A stretch of DNA of 64,000 nucleotides, taken from assembly GCF_003345655.1 (NCBI RefSeq), contig NZ_QQOH01000001.1, positions 248,001 through 312,000 on the forward strand. Reading direction: 5' to 3'. The notes beneath the pieces were generated by a model that was not told the origin of the DNA, did no database searches, and saw only the letters and a list, made by a program, of their open reading frames with translations. Below, piece after piece: positions 9,612 to 19,624 of this stretch (within the stretch, counting starts at the first letter, position 1; each line of letters starts with the position of its first letter). The stretch comes from Motiliproteus coralliicola. Its GTDB lineage: Bacteria > Pseudomonadota > Gammaproteobacteria > Pseudomonadales > Balneatricaceae. The translations under genes were made by a program, and so were the position numbers.

Positions 9612-10136
9612 ATGAGTGTGATCCTGGGTATCGATCCCGGCTCCCGCATAACCGGCTATGGACTGATCAACGTGATCGGCGCTAAGCAGGAATATGTCGC
9701 TAGCGGTTGCATCCGTATCAAGGGGGATCATCTGCCCGACCGGCTGCAGCAGGTGTTTGAAGGGGTAAGCGAATTGATCACCCTATACAGCCCGCAGGAG
9801 ATGGCGATCGAACAGGTCTTTATGGCCAAGAATGCGGATTCGGCATTAAAGCTTGGGCAGGCCAGGGGAGCGGCAATTGTGGCCGGTGTTAACCAGGGGC
9901 TGGAGGTCTCAGAGTACGCTGCCCGGGCGGTTAAACAGGCGGTGGTCGGCAAGGGTTCTGCCGAGAAGGTTCAGGTCCAGCATATGGTCAGCTCGATCCT
10001 GAAGTTGCCCGGCTTGCCCCAGGCCGATGCCGCCGATGCCTTGGCGATTGCGCTCTGTCATGCCTATACCCGTCAAGGGCAGGTACGCTATGCCGGAGCG
10101 GTGGGCCGTCAACGTATTCGCGCCCTCAAGTCTTAA
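9612..10136 (+). CDS. ruvC: Holliday junction resolvase RuvC
   Basis: RuvC cuts Holliday junctions symmetrically to finish recombination. With the ATG at 9612 the protein has 174 residues, like E. coli (173), and shows the four metal-binding acids Asp8 (in GIDPG), Glu67, Asp139 and Asp142. A longer reading from 9582 would begin inside the ppiD terminator and adds ten residues not found in the family. ruvA follows 16 bases later, giving a ruvC-ruvA-ruvB unit. The usual yebC before ruvC is absent here. Confidence 0.96.
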   Translation: MSVILGIDPGSRITGYGLINVIGAKQEYVASGCIRIKGDHLPDRLQQVFEGVSELITLYSPQEMAIEQVFMAKNADSALKLGQARGAAIVAGVNQGLEVSEYAARAVKQAVVGKGSAEKVQVQHMVSSILKLPGLPQADAADALAIALCHAYTRQGQVRYAGAVGRQRIRALKS

Positions 10137-10152
10137 CTGGAGATTCTGAACA

Positions 10153-10764
10153 ATGATTGGACGCCTTCGCGGTACCCTGTTGGAGAAAACCCCGCCCCAG
10201 ATTCTGGTGGATGTTCAGGGGGTTGGCTACGAAGTAGAAGCACCGATGAGCACTATCTTCGAACTGCCCGAGCTGGGTCAGCCGGTGGAGCTGCATACGC
10301 ACTTTGTGGTGCGTGAAGATGCGCAACTACTTTACGGCTTTGCCACGAAGCAGGAACGGACACTGTTTCGTACCCTGATCAAGGTTAATGGGGTGGGGCC
10401 GAAAATGGGGATTGCGATCCTGTCTGGAATCGGTGCCGATGACTTTGCCCGTTGCGTCAATCATGACGATACCGCCGCGTTGGTCAAAATACCGGGGGTA
10501 GGAAAGAAAACCGCCGAGCGCCTGATTGTCGAAATGCGCGATAAGATGAAGGACTGGCTACCGGTGGCTGAGGGCTTTGCTCTGGTTGGCGATACCACTC
10601 CGATCCAAAACAATGAGAGTGCCCTGGTCGAGGCGGAAAGTGCCCTGATCGCACTGGGCTACAAGCCGGCTCAGGCCAGCAAAGCCGTCGCTCAAGCCCA
10701 AAAACAACTTGGCGATGCCGATGCTGAGGCGCTGATCCGACAGTCGTTGAAGGCCATGCTGTAA
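10153..10764 (+). CDS. ruvA: Holliday junction branch-migration protein RuvA
   Basis: RuvA is a tetramer that binds the four-way junction and loads RuvB. The 203 residues show the N-terminal OB-fold (MIGRLRGTL), two helix-hairpin-helix motifs (around 70-130, including GVGPKMG and GVGKKTAE) and the C-terminal domain III that touches RuvB, separated by an acidic linker. It lies in a unit with ruvC and ruvB. Confidence 0.97.
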   Translation: MIGRLRGTLLEKTPPQILVDVQGVGYEVEAPMSTIFELPELGQPVELHTHFVVREDAQLLYGFATKQERTLFRTLIKVNGVGPKMGIAILSGIGADDFARCVNHDDTAALVKIPGVGKKTAERLIVEMRDKMKDWLPVAEGFALVGDTTPIQNNESALVEAESALIALGYKPAQASKAVAQAQKQLGDADAEALIRQSLKAML

Positions 10765-10861
10765 CCTCAATTTGTCTGTCGGATCGATGACCAGAACAGT
10801 AGGGTTTGCGCTCTCAATCCTTTATGATTCGGACTGAAATTTCTCCTGCATCGAGTGATCA

Positions 10862-11884
10862 ATGATTGAAGCTGATCGATTTATCGCCCCCCAACCGCAA
10901 TCCCGAAATGAAGAGGTTCAGGATCGGGCGATCCGTCCCCGTGCGCTGAGCGACTATGTCGGCCAGCCGCGAGTGCGAGAGCAGATGGAGATCTTTATTC
11001 CGGCGGCCCGTAACCGCTCGGAAGCGCTGGATCACACGTTGATTTTCGGTCCGCCCGGCCTAGGTAAGACCACCTTGGCCCATATTATTGCCAATGAGAT
11101 GGGGGTGGATATCAAGTCTACCTCCGGGCCGGTATTGGAGAAGGCTGGAGATCTGGCCGCGATGCTGACCAATCTGGAACAGGGTGATGTGCTCTTTATC
11201 GATGAAATTCATCGGCTCAGCCCGGCGGTGGAGGAGGTTCTCTACCCGGCGATGGAGGACTATCAGCTCGACATCATGATTGGTGAAGGGCCGGCAGCCC
11301 GTTCGATCAAGCTCGAATTGCCACCTTTCACGCTGGTCGGGGCAACCACCAGGGCCGGTCTGCTGACATCGCCACTGCGCGATCGATTTGGGATCGTTCA
11401 GCGGCTCGAATTTTATAGCGTCGACGATCTGGTCAGTATCGTGACGCGTTCGGCCAAGTTATTGGGGGTCGATATCGACGAGGCCGGCGCCCGTGAGATT
11501 GCCCAGCGTTCCCGAGGCACCCCACGAATCGCCAACCGGCTACTGCGTCGGGCGCGTGATTTTGCCGAGGTGAAGGCCGACGGCATGATCAACGGTAAGT
11601 CGGCCGATCAGGCGTTGGACATGCTCAATGTCGATAGTCACGGTTTTGATCACATGGACCGGCGTCTGCTGTTGGCGATGATTGAAAAATTCGATGGCGG
11701 GCCGGTAGGGGTCGATAGTCTTGCGGCGGCAATCTCTGAAGAACGCGATACCATCGAAGACGTGTTGGAACCCTACCTGATTCAGCAGGGCTATATCATG
11801 CGGACTCCTCGCGGTCGGGTGTTAACCCGAATGGCGTACCAGCACTTCGGGATGGAGTCGCTGCACCGGGGGCAGGATGACTGA
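10862..11884 (+). CDS. ruvB: Holliday junction branch-migration helicase RuvB
   Basis: RuvB is the AAA+ motor that pumps DNA through the RuvA-bound junction. At 340 residues it has Walker A (GPPGLGKT, about 65-72), Walker B (LFIDEIHR), sensor GATTRAG and the C-terminal winged-helix domain. The start MIEADR is the family start. Its last 8 bases overlap ybgC, so the ruv and ybgC-tol-pal genes are physically joined, as in Pseudomonas. Confidence 0.98.
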   Translation: MIEADRFIAPQPQSRNEEVQDRAIRPRALSDYVGQPRVREQMEIFIPAARNRSEALDHTLIFGPPGLGKTTLAHIIANEMGVDIKSTSGPVLEKAGDLAAMLTNLEQGDVLFIDEIHRLSPAVEEVLYPAMEDYQLDIMIGEGPAARSIKLELPPFTLVGATTRAGLLTSPLRDRFGIVQRLEFYSVDDLVSIVTRSAKLLGVDIDEAGAREIAQRSRGTPRIANRLLRRARDFAEVKADGMINGKSADQALDMLNVDSHGFDHMDRRLLLAMIEKFDGGPVGVDSLAAAISEERDTIEDVLEPYLIQQGYIMRTPRGRVLTRMAYQHFGMESLHRGQDD

Positions 11885-12305
11885 GTCCAACCGGCATCAG
11901 TGCTCTGTCAGGGTTTATATCGAAGACACCGATACCGGTGGGATTGTCTATTACGTCAACTACTTGAAGTTTATGGAGCGGGCTCGTACCGAGCTGTTAC
12001 GGGAGCTGGGCTTTGAGCAGCGGCAGTTAAAACAGCAGGGTTGGCTATTCGTGGTTCACAGTCTGGATAGTCGTTATCGTCAACCGGCACGACTTGACGA
12101 TGAACTTCTGATCCAAACCGGTATCCAACGCCAATCAAGAGCCAGTCTGGTGTTCGGGCAACAGCTGTTTCGGCAGGCTGATCGGCAACTTTTATGCGAG
12201 GCCCAGGTCAAGGTTGCGATCGTCGACGCCCAGACGATGAAACCGGTACCGATACCTCCGCCCCTGGCAGCAATGCTGGGGCGATACCAACTAGCAACGG
12301 ACTAA
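11877..12305 (+). CDS. ybgC: Tol-Pal-associated acyl-CoA thioesterase YbgC
   Basis: YbgC is a hotdog-fold acyl-CoA thioesterase, always found first in the tol-pal cluster. The 142 residues carry the motif [15 protein letters not shown] with the catalytic Asp and the helix FMERARTE. The ATG overlaps the end of ruvB by 8 bases, indicating translational coupling. The natural substrate is not settled; short acyl-CoAs and a role near phospholipid synthesis are known for the family. Confidence 0.93.
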   Translation: MTESNRHQCSVRVYIEDTDTGGIVYYVNYLKFMERARTELLRELGFEQRQLKQQGWLFVVHSLDSRYRQPARLDDELLIQTGIQRQSRASLVFGQQLFRQADRQLLCEAQVKVAIVDAQTMKPVPIPPPLAAMLGRYQLATD

Positions 12306-12339
12306 GCCGCTTTGGCTGGCCAATGAGGAGAGCGTTTAC

Positions 12340-13020
12340 GTGGTAGAAAAAATGTCACTGTGGAGCCTGGTCTGGAATGCCAGTCTGGTGGTACAGCTGG
12401 TGATGCTGGTGTTGGTGCTGGCTTCGGTGCTGTCCTGGGTGATGATTTTCCAGCGTCGGGCAGTACTGGCAGAGGCTCGGCGTTCAATTCGTGATTTTGA
12501 AGAGAAGTTCTGGTCCGGGGTCGATCTGAGTGTGCTGTTCCGGGAGGTGAATAATAATCCCAACCCCAACAGCGCACTGGAGAACATTTTCCGAGCCGGG
12601 ATCAAGGAGTTTACCCGTCTGCGACAGCAGACCGATGCCGACCCGGATGCGGTGATGGACGGGGTTCAGCGCTCGATGCGAGTGGCTCTGTCCCGCGAAG
12701 AGGAAAAGCTGGAAACCCACCTGCCGTTTCTGGCGACGGTCGGATCGACCAGCCCCTATATCGGTCTATTCGGAACCGTTTGGGGCATCATGAACTCGTT
12801 TCGCGGCCTGGCCAATGTACATCAAGCCACGCTGGCCAGTGTGGCGCCGGGTATCTCCGAAGCCTTGATCGCCACCGCCATTGGGCTGTTCGCGGCGATT
12901 CCGGCGGTAATTGCCTACAACCGATACTCGTCACGGGTCGAGACGCTGATGAACAGTTACGAGACCTTTGCCGAGGAGTTCTCCAGTATTCTGCACCGTC
13001 GTGTGCATGCCGGCGGCTGA
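12340..13020 (+). CDS. tolQ: Tol-Pal motor protein TolQ
   Basis: TolQ is the inner-membrane stator-like subunit that, with TolR, uses the proton gradient to drive TolA during outer-membrane constriction. The 226 residues contain three membrane segments (about 14-36, 130-155 and 165-190) of the MotA/TolQ/ExbB family. The start is GTG at 12340 with GAGGAG 9 bases upstream; the next ATG (12352) would be too far from it. Confidence 0.96.
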   Translation: MVEKMSLWSLVWNASLVVQLVMLVLVLASVLSWVMIFQRRAVLAEARRSIRDFEEKFWSGVDLSVLFREVNNNPNPNSALENIFRAGIKEFTRLRQQTDADPDAVMDGVQRSMRVALSREEEKLETHLPFLATVGSTSPYIGLFGTVWGIMNSFRGLANVHQATLASVAPGISEALIATAIGLFAAIPAVIAYNRYSSRVETLMNSYETFAEEFSSILHRRVHAGG

Positions 13021-13030
13021 GGCGGTAGCG

Positions 13031-13447
13031 ATGATTCGACGTCAAAAGCCCAAGCGAAAACTCAACGCCGAGATCAATGTGGTGCCCTACATCGACGTGG
13101 TGATGGTACTGCTGGTGGTGTTTATGATCACCGCACCGATGCTGACCCAAGGGGTTGATGTGGAACTGCCCAAGGTCGGTGGCGAGCCGGTGGATAGCCA
13201 GGATAAGGAGCCGCTGATCGTAACGGTGACCGCTGAGGGTGAATATTACATCGATGTCGGTGGTGATCCGCTTAAGTCCGTTTCCATGGATGTTGTGGTC
13301 GAACGGGTCGGTAAGATCCTGGCCAGCAACCCTGCCAAAATGATTCTGGTTCGCGGCGATAAGAAGGTCTCCTACGAGAAAGTTATGGCGTTGATGGCTG
13401 GCCTGCAAGCGGCTGGAGCCCCAGGCGTCGGACTGGTTACCGAATAA
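13031..13447 (+). CDS. tolR: Tol-Pal motor protein TolR
   Basis: TolR is the ExbD/TolR-type partner of TolQ, with one membrane helix and a periplasmic domain. With ATG at 13031 it has 138 residues: a short basic N-terminus, a membrane helix (about 15-38) with the proton-carrying Asp in PYIDVVMVLLVVFM, and a periplasmic domain of about 100 residues. The start directly after the tolQ stop with GAGGCGG upstream is preferred over an extension that overlaps tolQ. Confidence 0.96.
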   Translation: MIRRQKPKRKLNAEINVVPYIDVVMVLLVVFMITAPMLTQGVDVELPKVGGEPVDSQDKEPLIVTVTAEGEYYIDVGGDPLKSVSMDVVVERVGKILASNPAKMILVRGDKKVSYEKVMALMAGLQAAGAPGVGLVTE

Positions 13448-13450
13448 ACG

Positions 13451-14419
13451 ATGAAAGCCGGTTTGAATTCGCTCTCAAGTTACGTGGTGCCGACTCTGTT
13501 GGCACTGCTGCTGCACGTTGGCATCGTCGCGCTGACGGCGAGCACCTGGTTCGAAACCAGTGCGGATACCCAACGTCTGGTTCCTCGTCATATCAAAGCC
13601 GAACTGGTTGACCTGCGCAGTCAACAGCAGGCCGAAGAGGCGCGCAAGAAAGCGGAAGCCAAACGCCGGGCCGAGGCCAAGAAAAAAGCCGACGCGAAGA
13701 AGCGGGCTGAAGCGAAGAAAAAGGCTGACGCAAAGAAGAAGGCGGAGGATAAGAAAAAAGCCGACGCGAAGAAGCGTGCCGATGCGAAGCGTAAAGCCGA
13801 GGCCAAGAAGAAGGCAGAGGCCAAAAAACAGGCCGATGCCAAGCGTAAAGCTGAGGCCAAGCGTAAAGCCGATGAGGCTAAGAAAGCCGAGGCTGACCGG
13901 ATCGCATTGAAGAAAAAACGCGAAGCAGAAAAAAAAGCGGAACAAAAACGCCAAGCCGAAGCCAAACGCAAAGCTGAACAAAAGCGTCGTGCAGAACAGG
14001 CGGAACGACAGCGACAGCTGGAAGAGCAGGCTCGGCGTGAGCAACAGGCTCAAGAGGCTGCCGAGCGTGAAGCCAAGGCCCGGGCCGACGCTGAACGTGC
14101 TTTTATTGCCAAAGCAGAGCAGCAGTGGGCGTCGGCACAGGCCGTTATTCGGGATGGCGTCCAATCGCAGTGGCGCAGGCCTCCGTCGGCACGAAACGGC
14201 ATGGTAGCGTTGGTTCGTATCCATCTGTTGCCGACCGGTGAGGTGGACGACGCCTATGTCACTAAATCCAGTGGCGATGAGGCCTTCGATCGAAGTGTGG
14301 TGCAGGCGGTACTGAAGGCCGAGCGGTTCCCGGAGTTGCAGCAGATCGATCCGGTTGTGTTTGATCGATACCTGCGTCGCATAACGCTTGAATTCAGGCC
14401 TGAAGATCTACGGCTGTAG
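13451..14419 (+). CDS. tolA: Tol-Pal spanning protein TolA
   Basis: TolA links the inner-membrane motor to Pal and TolB at the outer membrane. The 322 residues show one membrane anchor (about 12-32), a long Lys/Ala/Glu-rich helical region (about 50-220) built from near-repeats of KKAEAKK and KKADAKK, and a C-terminal globular domain (about 225-322). The helix-coding DNA is internally repetitive, so its length may vary between strains. It starts 3 bases after tolR. Confidence 0.95.
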   Translation: MKAGLNSLSSYVVPTLLALLLHVGIVALTASTWFETSADTQRLVPRHIKAELVDLRSQQQAEEARKKAEAKRRAEAKKKADAKKRAEAKKKADAKKKAEDKKKADAKKRADAKRKAEAKKKAEAKKQADAKRKAEAKRKADEAKKAEADRIALKKKREAEKKAEQKRQAEAKRKAEQKRRAEQAERQRQLEEQARREQQAQEAAEREAKARADAERAFIAKAEQQWASAQAVIRDGVQSQWRRPPSARNGMVALVRIHLLPTGEVDDAYVTKSSGDEAFDRSVVQAVLKAERFPELQQIDPVVFDRYLRRITLEFRPEDLRL

Positions 14420-14441
14420 TCAATAAGAGGTATTAGCACAG

Positions 14442-15737
14442 GTGAAACAGTTACTTCGTTATGGTGCCCTGATCGGGCTGCTGCTTGCATCCCTTGCGAG
14501 AGCCGAATTGACGATCGAGATCACCCAGGGGGTGGATAAGCCGACCCCGATCGCGGTGGCACCGTTCGGATGGCAGCAACCCCAGGCGATGCCCGAGGAT
14601 ATTGCCTCGATTGTCGAAGCGGATCTACACCGTAGCGGTCTGTTTGAGCCGATGGCGCGGCAGAATATGCTCAGCTTCCCGAGTACCGCCGGCGAGGTTT
14701 ATTTCCGGGACTGGCGCCAGGGTGGGCAGGAATACTTGCTGATCGGCAACATCGAGCCCCAGGCCGGCGATCGCTATCTGATCTCGTTTGAATTATTCGA
14801 TGTGCTGAAGGAGCAGCGCCTAATCGGAGAAACCCTGTCCGGCAACCGCCGCCAGCTACGGCGTATGGCCCACACGATAGCCGATAAGGTTTACGAGAAG
14901 TTGACCGGAATACCGGGGGCATTCTCGACCCAGATTGTCTATGTCACCGCCCAGCGCTTCAGTAAGGACAACTACCGTTATCAGCTGCAGCTGGCCGATG
15001 CCGACGGCGCCAACCCCCGGCAGATTCTCGACTCTCGTGAGCCGATTCTGTCGCCGTCCTGGTCCCGCGACGGCAAGAAACTGGCCTATGTGTCGTTCGA
15101 GACCGGTCGTCCGGCCATCTATATCCAGAACCTGGCAACTGGGGCGCGAGAGAAAGTCACCGGCTTCCGTGGCCTCAATGGTGCCCCCTCCTGGTCGCCC
15201 GATGGCCGTACCCTGGCATTGACGCTGTCAAAGGATGGTAATCCGGAGATCTATACACTGGATATTGCGACCCGCAAGCTGACCCGGATCACCAAGCACT
15301 ACGGTATCGATACCGAGCCCACCTGGTCGGCCGATGGCCGCTCGATCATCTTCACTTCCAATCGGGGTGGACAGCCGCAGATCTATCAGAAAGAGCTGGC
15401 TACCGGTTGGATCGAGCGTCTGAGCTTCGATGGTGACTACAACGCCAAGGCTCACCTGACCCAGGATGGCCGCCATCTGGTGATGGTCCATCGTGAGCGG
15501 GGGGTGTTCAATATCGCGGTGCAGGATCTGAAGACCGGCCGTCTTGATGTTCTCAGCCAAACGTCATTGGATGAATCACCCAGTATTGCCCCCAATGGCA
15601 GCATGGTGATCTATGCCACAAAACAGGCCGGCAAAGAGGTCTTGTCGGTGGTGTCGCTCGACGGACAGGTGAAATACAAACTGCCTTCAAAACAAGGCAA
15701 TGTGCGCGAACCTTCGTGGTCGCCGTACTTGCAGTAG
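14442..15737 (+). CDS. tolB: Tol-Pal periplasmic beta-propeller protein TolB
   Basis: TolB is a periplasmic protein that interacts with Pal, TolA and other outer-membrane proteins. The 431 residues begin with a signal peptide (cleavage near ARA, residue 20), then the N-terminal domain and a six-bladed propeller marked by repeated PSWSPDG-like motifs. The start is GTG at 14442 with AAGAGG about 12 bases upstream. Confidence 0.96.
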   Translation: MKQLLRYGALIGLLLASLARAELTIEITQGVDKPTPIAVAPFGWQQPQAMPEDIASIVEADLHRSGLFEPMARQNMLSFPSTAGEVYFRDWRQGGQEYLLIGNIEPQAGDRYLISFELFDVLKEQRLIGETLSGNRRQLRRMAHTIADKVYEKLTGIPGAFSTQIVYVTAQRFSKDNYRYQLQLADADGANPRQILDSREPILSPSWSRDGKKLAYVSFETGRPAIYIQNLATGAREKVTGFRGLNGAPSWSPDGRTLALTLSKDGNPEIYTLDIATRKLTRITKHYGIDTEPTWSADGRSIIFTSNRGGQPQIYQKELATGWIERLSFDGDYNAKAHLTQDGRHLVMVHRERGVFNIAVQDLKTGRLDVLSQTSLDESPSIAPNGSMVIYATKQAGKEVLSVVSLDGQVKYKLPSKQGNVREPSWSPYLQ

Positions 15738-15821
15738 CCTGGAATTGACAGCTTGCAATAGTCGGGTTGAAGCAGTAACTTACCCCAAACCTTCCTGTAC
15801 AAAGAATTTAGGAGCATACAC

Positions 15822-16367
15822 ATGCGCGTTGGAAACTTCACAAAAGCTGTTGCGGTAGCCGCTACTGTTGCCTGGATGGCGGGTTGTAGCACCACGGATA
15901 CCACCTCCGACAGCGGTGAAATGATGGACAAGGGCAGCCAGCAACAGGACTCTGCCAGCTCCTCTGGTACAGGCTCAGATGGCCAGATGCACAGCGGTCA
16001 CATGGCCGACAAGATGGGCAAAGACGCCATCGCTGATCTGCAGACCGTGTTCTACTTCGATTTCGACAAGGCTGTAGTTCGCCCGGTGGGTTTTGAAGAC
16101 CTGAGCGCCCACGCCAAGTACCTGGCCGACAACCCCAATGCCCGAGTGGTTCTGGAAGGCCATGCCGATGAACGCGGTACTCGCGAATACAACATCGCTC
16201 TGGGCGAGCGTCGTGCCAAGGCCGTTAGCCGTTTCCTGACCGTTCAAGGTGCTGCCAGCGAACAGATCGAAGTGGTTAGCTACGGCGAAGAGCGTCCGGC
16301 TGTTACCGGTAGCAACGAAGCTGCTTGGAGCAAAAACCGCCGCGTTGAACTGAAGTACGGCCGCTAA
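15822..16367 (+). CDS. pal: Peptidoglycan-associated lipoprotein Pal
   Basis: Pal is an outer-membrane lipoprotein that binds peptidoglycan and TolB. The 181 residues have a lipobox with the acylated Cys22 (in WMAGCS), a Ser/Gly/Asp-rich linker, and an OmpA-type peptidoglycan-binding domain (about 70-181) with FDFDK, the GHADERGT motif and the NRRVEL end. The linker is somewhat longer than in E. coli Pal. Confidence 0.97.
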   Translation: MRVGNFTKAVAVAATVAWMAGCSTTDTTSDSGEMMDKGSQQQDSASSSGTGSDGQMHSGHMADKMGKDAIADLQTVFYFDFDKAVVRPVGFEDLSAHAKYLADNPNARVVLEGHADERGTREYNIALGERRAKAVSRFLTVQGAASEQIEVVSYGEERPAVTGSNEAAWSKNRRVELKYGR

Positions 16368-16382
16368 TCACGACTGAACTTT

Positions 16383-17261
16383 ATGATGCGATCCTCTATT
16401 GCGCCGGCAGCTTTGCTGCTGGCGTTTGTGCCGATGCTGCCACAGGCCGCCGATGGTGTGCCGGTCGAAGATCGAAATGGCTCCGGGCCCGGTTCTGCGG
16501 CCCCGGCCATGGCACAAACCCAGGCTCAGGCTCAAACTCAAACCCCGACCGCCGCCTCACCGACGGCGACTCCCGCCAGCTCCGTCTCAGCCAATGCTCA
16601 ATTGCTGATGATGCTCGAGCAGTTGCAGGAGGAGGTTCAATTTCTTCGTGGTCAGGTTGAGCAACAGCAGCACCAGCTAAGGCGGATGCAGACCGATCAG
16701 CGCGATCGATATCGCGATCTTGATCGTCGCATTACGCGGTTGAATCAGCAGCCTGCTGTGACACCGGGTAGCTCATTACCGCCAGCGCTGCCTTCGACAT
16801 TGCCGTCAGCCGGCAGTGAACCGAGTTCACTCCCTAAGGCTTCCGACACCGCAACCCCTGCCGGATCCAGTCCTTCGGGTGTTTCTGATGCCCAGGCTTA
16901 CAAAGAGGCATTTGCCTTGGTGCGCGGTAACAGTTTCGATGCCGCGCTGGGGGCTTTTGAACGCTTCTTGCAGCAATACCCTCAGAGTTCGCTGGTTGCC
17001 AACGTGCTTTATTGGACCGGAGAGGTGCATCGTGCCAAGCCACGTCCTGAACCACAGCTGGCCAGTGAGGCGTACCAACAGCTAGTTGAACGTTTCCCAC
17101 AGCACTCCAAGGCCTCCGATGCGCTCTATAAACTCGGCCTGTCACAGCAGGATCTGGGACGGAACGAGGATGCCAAGGCCAGCATGCAGCAGGTCGTTGA
17201 GCGGTTTCCCAACAGCGCCTCGGCCAACCTTGCGCAGGAATTCCTGAAGCAGCAGCGTTAA
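16383..17261 (+). CDS. cpoB: Cell division coordinator CpoB (YbgF)
   Basis: CpoB links Tol activity to peptidoglycan synthesis by PBP1B at the septum. The 292 residues have a signal peptide (about 1-22), an Ala/Thr/Pro/Gln-rich linker (30-70), a trimerising coiled coil (about 75-125), a second Ser/Pro linker, and a C-terminal tetratricopeptide domain (about 170-290) with three repeat units. It is 15 bases after pal, the last gene of the tol-pal group. Confidence 0.94.
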   Translation: MMRSSIAPAALLLAFVPMLPQAADGVPVEDRNGSGPGSAAPAMAQTQAQAQTQTPTAASPTATPASSVSANAQLLMMLEQLQEEVQFLRGQVEQQQHQLRRMQTDQRDRYRDLDRRITRLNQQPAVTPGSSLPPALPSTLPSAGSEPSSLPKASDTATPAGSSPSGVSDAQAYKEAFALVRGNSFDAALGAFERFLQQYPQSSLVANVLYWTGEVHRAKPRPEPQLASEAYQQLVERFPQHSKASDALYKLGLSQQDLGRNEDAKASMQQVVERFPNSASANLAQEFLKQQR

Positions 17262-17286
17262 GCCATAACCTGTTACCTCCTTTCCA

Positions 17287-17307
17287 GGCCCTGATCCTCT
17301 CAGGGCT
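17287..17307 (+). terminator. Possible weak terminator after cpoB
   Basis: GGCCCTGA (17287-17294) pairs with TCAGGGCT (17300-17307) through eight pairs including one G-T, with a five-base loop. The following bases are only mildly T-rich, so termination may be partial and queC may be read through from tol-pal. Confidence 0.4.
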
Positions 17308-17339
17308 CTGTTCACAGTCAATTGTTAGCGGACAGACCG

Positions 17340-18023
17340 ATGTCAGAGCAAGCTAAAAAAGCCGTTGTGCTGCTTTCGGGCGGCCTCGATTCCTCCACTG
17401 TGTTGGCCATCGCCAAGCAACAGGGTTATCAGTGTTATGCATTGAGTTTTGACTACGGCCAGCGTTCCCTGGCAGAGCTGAATGCCGCCTCGGCAGTAGC
17501 TAAACAGCTGGGAGCCGTTGAGCACAAGCTGGTTCGATTCGATATGGGGGAGATTGGCGGGTCGGCGTTAACCGATCACAGTATTTCGGTGCCGGAGCAG
17601 ATGGAAGAGGGGGTGCCGGTGACCTATGTGCCGGCACGTAATACCGTGTTCCTATCGATGGCGTTGGGACTGGCTGAGGTAGTTGAGGCCGAGGCGATCT
17701 TTATCGGCGTTAACGCGGTCGATTATTCCGGCTATCCTGATTGCCGTCCCGCATTTATCGAAGCGTTTCAGGCGATGGCCAATCTGGCAACCAAAGCCGG
17801 TGTCGAAGGTCGCCAGATCCGGATCGAGACCCCGCTGATGTCGTTGACTAAGGCTCAGATTATCGACCATGGCATAACGGCCGGGCTGGATTACGGTCTG
17901 ACGGTCTCCTGCTACCAGGCTGACGAGCAAGGGCGGGCTTGTCGCGTCTGTGACAGCTGCCGTCTACGGGCGCAGGGGTTCGTCGATGCCGGGGTTGAAG
18001 ATCCGACCCGTTATCAGGACTGA
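17340..18023 (+). CDS. queC: 7-cyano-7-deazaguanine (preQ0) synthase QueC
   Basis: QueC converts 7-carboxy-7-deazaguanine to preQ0 with ATP and ammonia, in the queuosine pathway. The 227 residues have the PP-loop SGGLDSS at 13-19 and a zinc site of four Cys (192, 202, 205, 208) near the C-terminus. The ATG at 17340 gives the family start; a TTG at 17322 is less likely. QueE usually lies beside QueC in Pseudomonas, but here it lies with QueD at 59336-60825. Confidence 0.96.
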   Translation: MSEQAKKAVVLLSGGLDSSTVLAIAKQQGYQCYALSFDYGQRSLAELNAASAVAKQLGAVEHKLVRFDMGEIGGSALTDHSISVPEQMEEGVPVTYVPARNTVFLSMALGLAEVVEAEAIFIGVNAVDYSGYPDCRPAFIEAFQAMANLATKAGVEGRQIRIETPLMSLTKAQIIDHGITAGLDYGLTVSCYQADEQGRACRVCDSCRLRAQGFVDAGVEDPTRYQD

Positions 18024-18083
18024 TCGAATCCGCTTGCCGGGACTTGTTTTTTAGCATTTGGGCGGTATGATAGCGCCCGCGTT

Positions 18084-18159
18084 GGGTCGTTAGCTCAGTT
18101 GGTAGAGCAGTTGGCTTTTAACCAATTGGTCACAGGTTCGAATCCTGTACGACCCACCA
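18084..18159 (+). tRNA. tRNA-Lys (anticodon TTT)
   Basis: Acceptor stem GGGTCGT/ACGACCC, anticodon loop with TTT, T-loop TTCGAAT, discriminator A at 18156 and encoded CCA at 18157-18159. It lies 60 bases after queC and is closed by a strong terminator. Confidence 0.97.
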
Positions 18160-18167
18160 ACTTTCTC

Positions 18168-18193
18168 AAGGCTGTACTGATACAGCCTTTTTT
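18168..18193 (+). terminator. Rho-independent terminator after tRNA-Lys
   Basis: AAGGCTGTA pairs perfectly with TACAGCCTT around a four-base loop and runs into six Ts. Confidence 0.92.
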
Positions 18194-18231
18194 GTGCCGT
18201 TCGGCAGCTTCAACGACTTCCCGTTTAGCGT

Positions 18232-19557
18232 CTAGCGTGACTGGGCAGAAAACCCTAAGGGATTTTGCTCGGGTAATGGGCCGGTCAAGCTCTCCAGAAA
18301 AGCAACGATATCGCGGACCTGGCTATCACTGATGGCGACATTGTTTAGGTTGGCAAAACGCAGCTGAGCTTTAGACCAGTGGATGCTTTGCTGGCTTGCG
18401 GGGTCGTTGCTGATGCTGCGCTTAAGCTGTGTTGACGCCATCACCCGCACCGCTTCATCCAGAGTATCGACACTGCCGTTGTGGAAGTAGGGCGCAGTTT
18501 TGCTGACATTTCTCAGTGAGGGTACCCGCCAGACACCAACTTTCGCATCTTCATCATCCGCAACGGCGCCTCTGTCTTCGATCAGGCGGTATTTACTTTG
18601 ATATTCGGTGTCGGGATTGGCAGGGAAAAGCCGTAGGCCGTTGTCGTTATCGAACAGGCTGGCGCTGCTGAAGTTGGGGCCGGAGTGGCAAAGCACGCAA
18701 CCGATTGATTCGAACAGCGCCATGCCGCGAAGTTGTTGCGGCGTCAGGGCTGATTCCTCACCACCGACAAAACGATCGTAGGCTGTGTTTGGGGTGATCA
18801 GGGTGCGTTCGTAGCTGGCGATAGCTTTGGCGATATTATCGCTGCTTATTTGCGGTTGCTGCGGGAAGGCGGTACGAAACTGCGCGGCATATTCAGGAGT
18901 ATCGCGGACACGATTGACTACGGCCTCCAGGCTCGGCATCCCCATCTCCAGCGGGTTGGTCAAGGGTCCCAGTGCTTGTTGCTCCAGCGATTCTGCGCGG
19001 CCATCCCAGAACAGACGGCGTTGAAACGCGGCGTTCAATACCGTGGGTGCATTTCTGCTACCGCGCTGTTCATCAATGCCGGTCGAAACCGTTTGGCGAT
19101 CGGCGCCATAGGCACTGCCGGTGAGCTGATGACAGGATCCGCAAGCAACCGTACCGTCGATCGACAGACGTTTGTCGAAGAACAGCTGGCGCCCCAGGTT
19201 GATCTTCGCGACCGTGTTCCTGTTATCGAGCGGCTCGGGGGCAATCTTTGGCAAAGCTTGCCAGCGGTAGCGTTCAGTAGTTGTCGATGCAGCAGGGGCG
19301 CGGCTGGGAGGTTTCGGGTGTGGTAGCAGGTAGGGGGAAGCGATCTTAGTGGCTGGAGGTGTAATAAGACCGGGTTTGGGGAGCAGGGCGTCTAACCACA
19401 GCAGCGTTATCAGCTTAACGACAATGACAACAGCCGCAATCCCGACCAGCATCCAGGTCAGGGCTGGGTTTAGTTGACCGGGAAGTGGTTGTTTGACCCG
19501 ACAGCAAAAGCGTCGAACTAAGGGCAGGCTCAGTGGCAAAGTAAATAGTAGCGACAT
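18232..19557 (-). CDS. Membrane-anchored di-haem cytochrome c peroxidase / MauG family
   Basis: Two CXXCH haem c motifs are present at 139-143 (CGSCH) and 287-291 (CVLCH), in the order and spacing of bacterial di-haem peroxidases, with the conserved FFDKRLS and WDGRAESLE segments. Family members reduce hydrogen peroxide with electrons from cytochrome c, or modify proteins (MauG). The 441-residue protein has no cleavable signal peptide. It has a membrane helix at about 34-58 and a Pro-rich linker, so the enzyme is probably tethered with its haems in the periplasm. It is third in a minus-strand series after a Crp/Fnr regulator and a hydrolase, 67 bases after the hydrolase. Confidence 0.88.
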   Translation of the reverse strand: MSLLFTLPLSLPLVRRFCCRVKQPLPGQLNPALTWMLVGIAAVVIVVKLITLLWLDALLPKPGLITPPATKIASPYLLPHPKPPSRAPAASTTTERYRWQALPKIAPEPLDNRNTVAKINLGRQLFFDKRLSIDGTVACGSCHQLTGSAYGADRQTVSTGIDEQRGSRNAPTVLNAAFQRRLFWDGRAESLEQQALGPLTNPLEMGMPSLEAVVNRVRDTPEYAAQFRTAFPQQPQISSDNIAKAIASYERTLITPNTAYDRFVGGEESALTPQQLRGMALFESIGCVLCHSGPNFSSASLFDNDNGLRLFPANPDTEYQSKYRLIEDRGAVADDEDAKVGVWRVPSLRNVSKTAPYFHNGSVDTLDEAVRVMASTQLKRSISNDPASQQSIHWSKAQLRFANLNNVAISDSQVRDIVAFLESLTGPLPEQNPLGFSAQSR

Positions 19558-19624
19558 GGTTCGATGGGCTCTGGTTGTAGCTAAAACTGCAGGGCCTGAG
19601 TCTCAAGCCCTGCGTGCTATCGGA

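Noticed and set aside
13630-14090. Repeat-like DNA within tolA
   Set aside because: The repetition follows from the Lys/Ala/Glu-rich helix of TolA and is not a mobile or CRISPR repeat.
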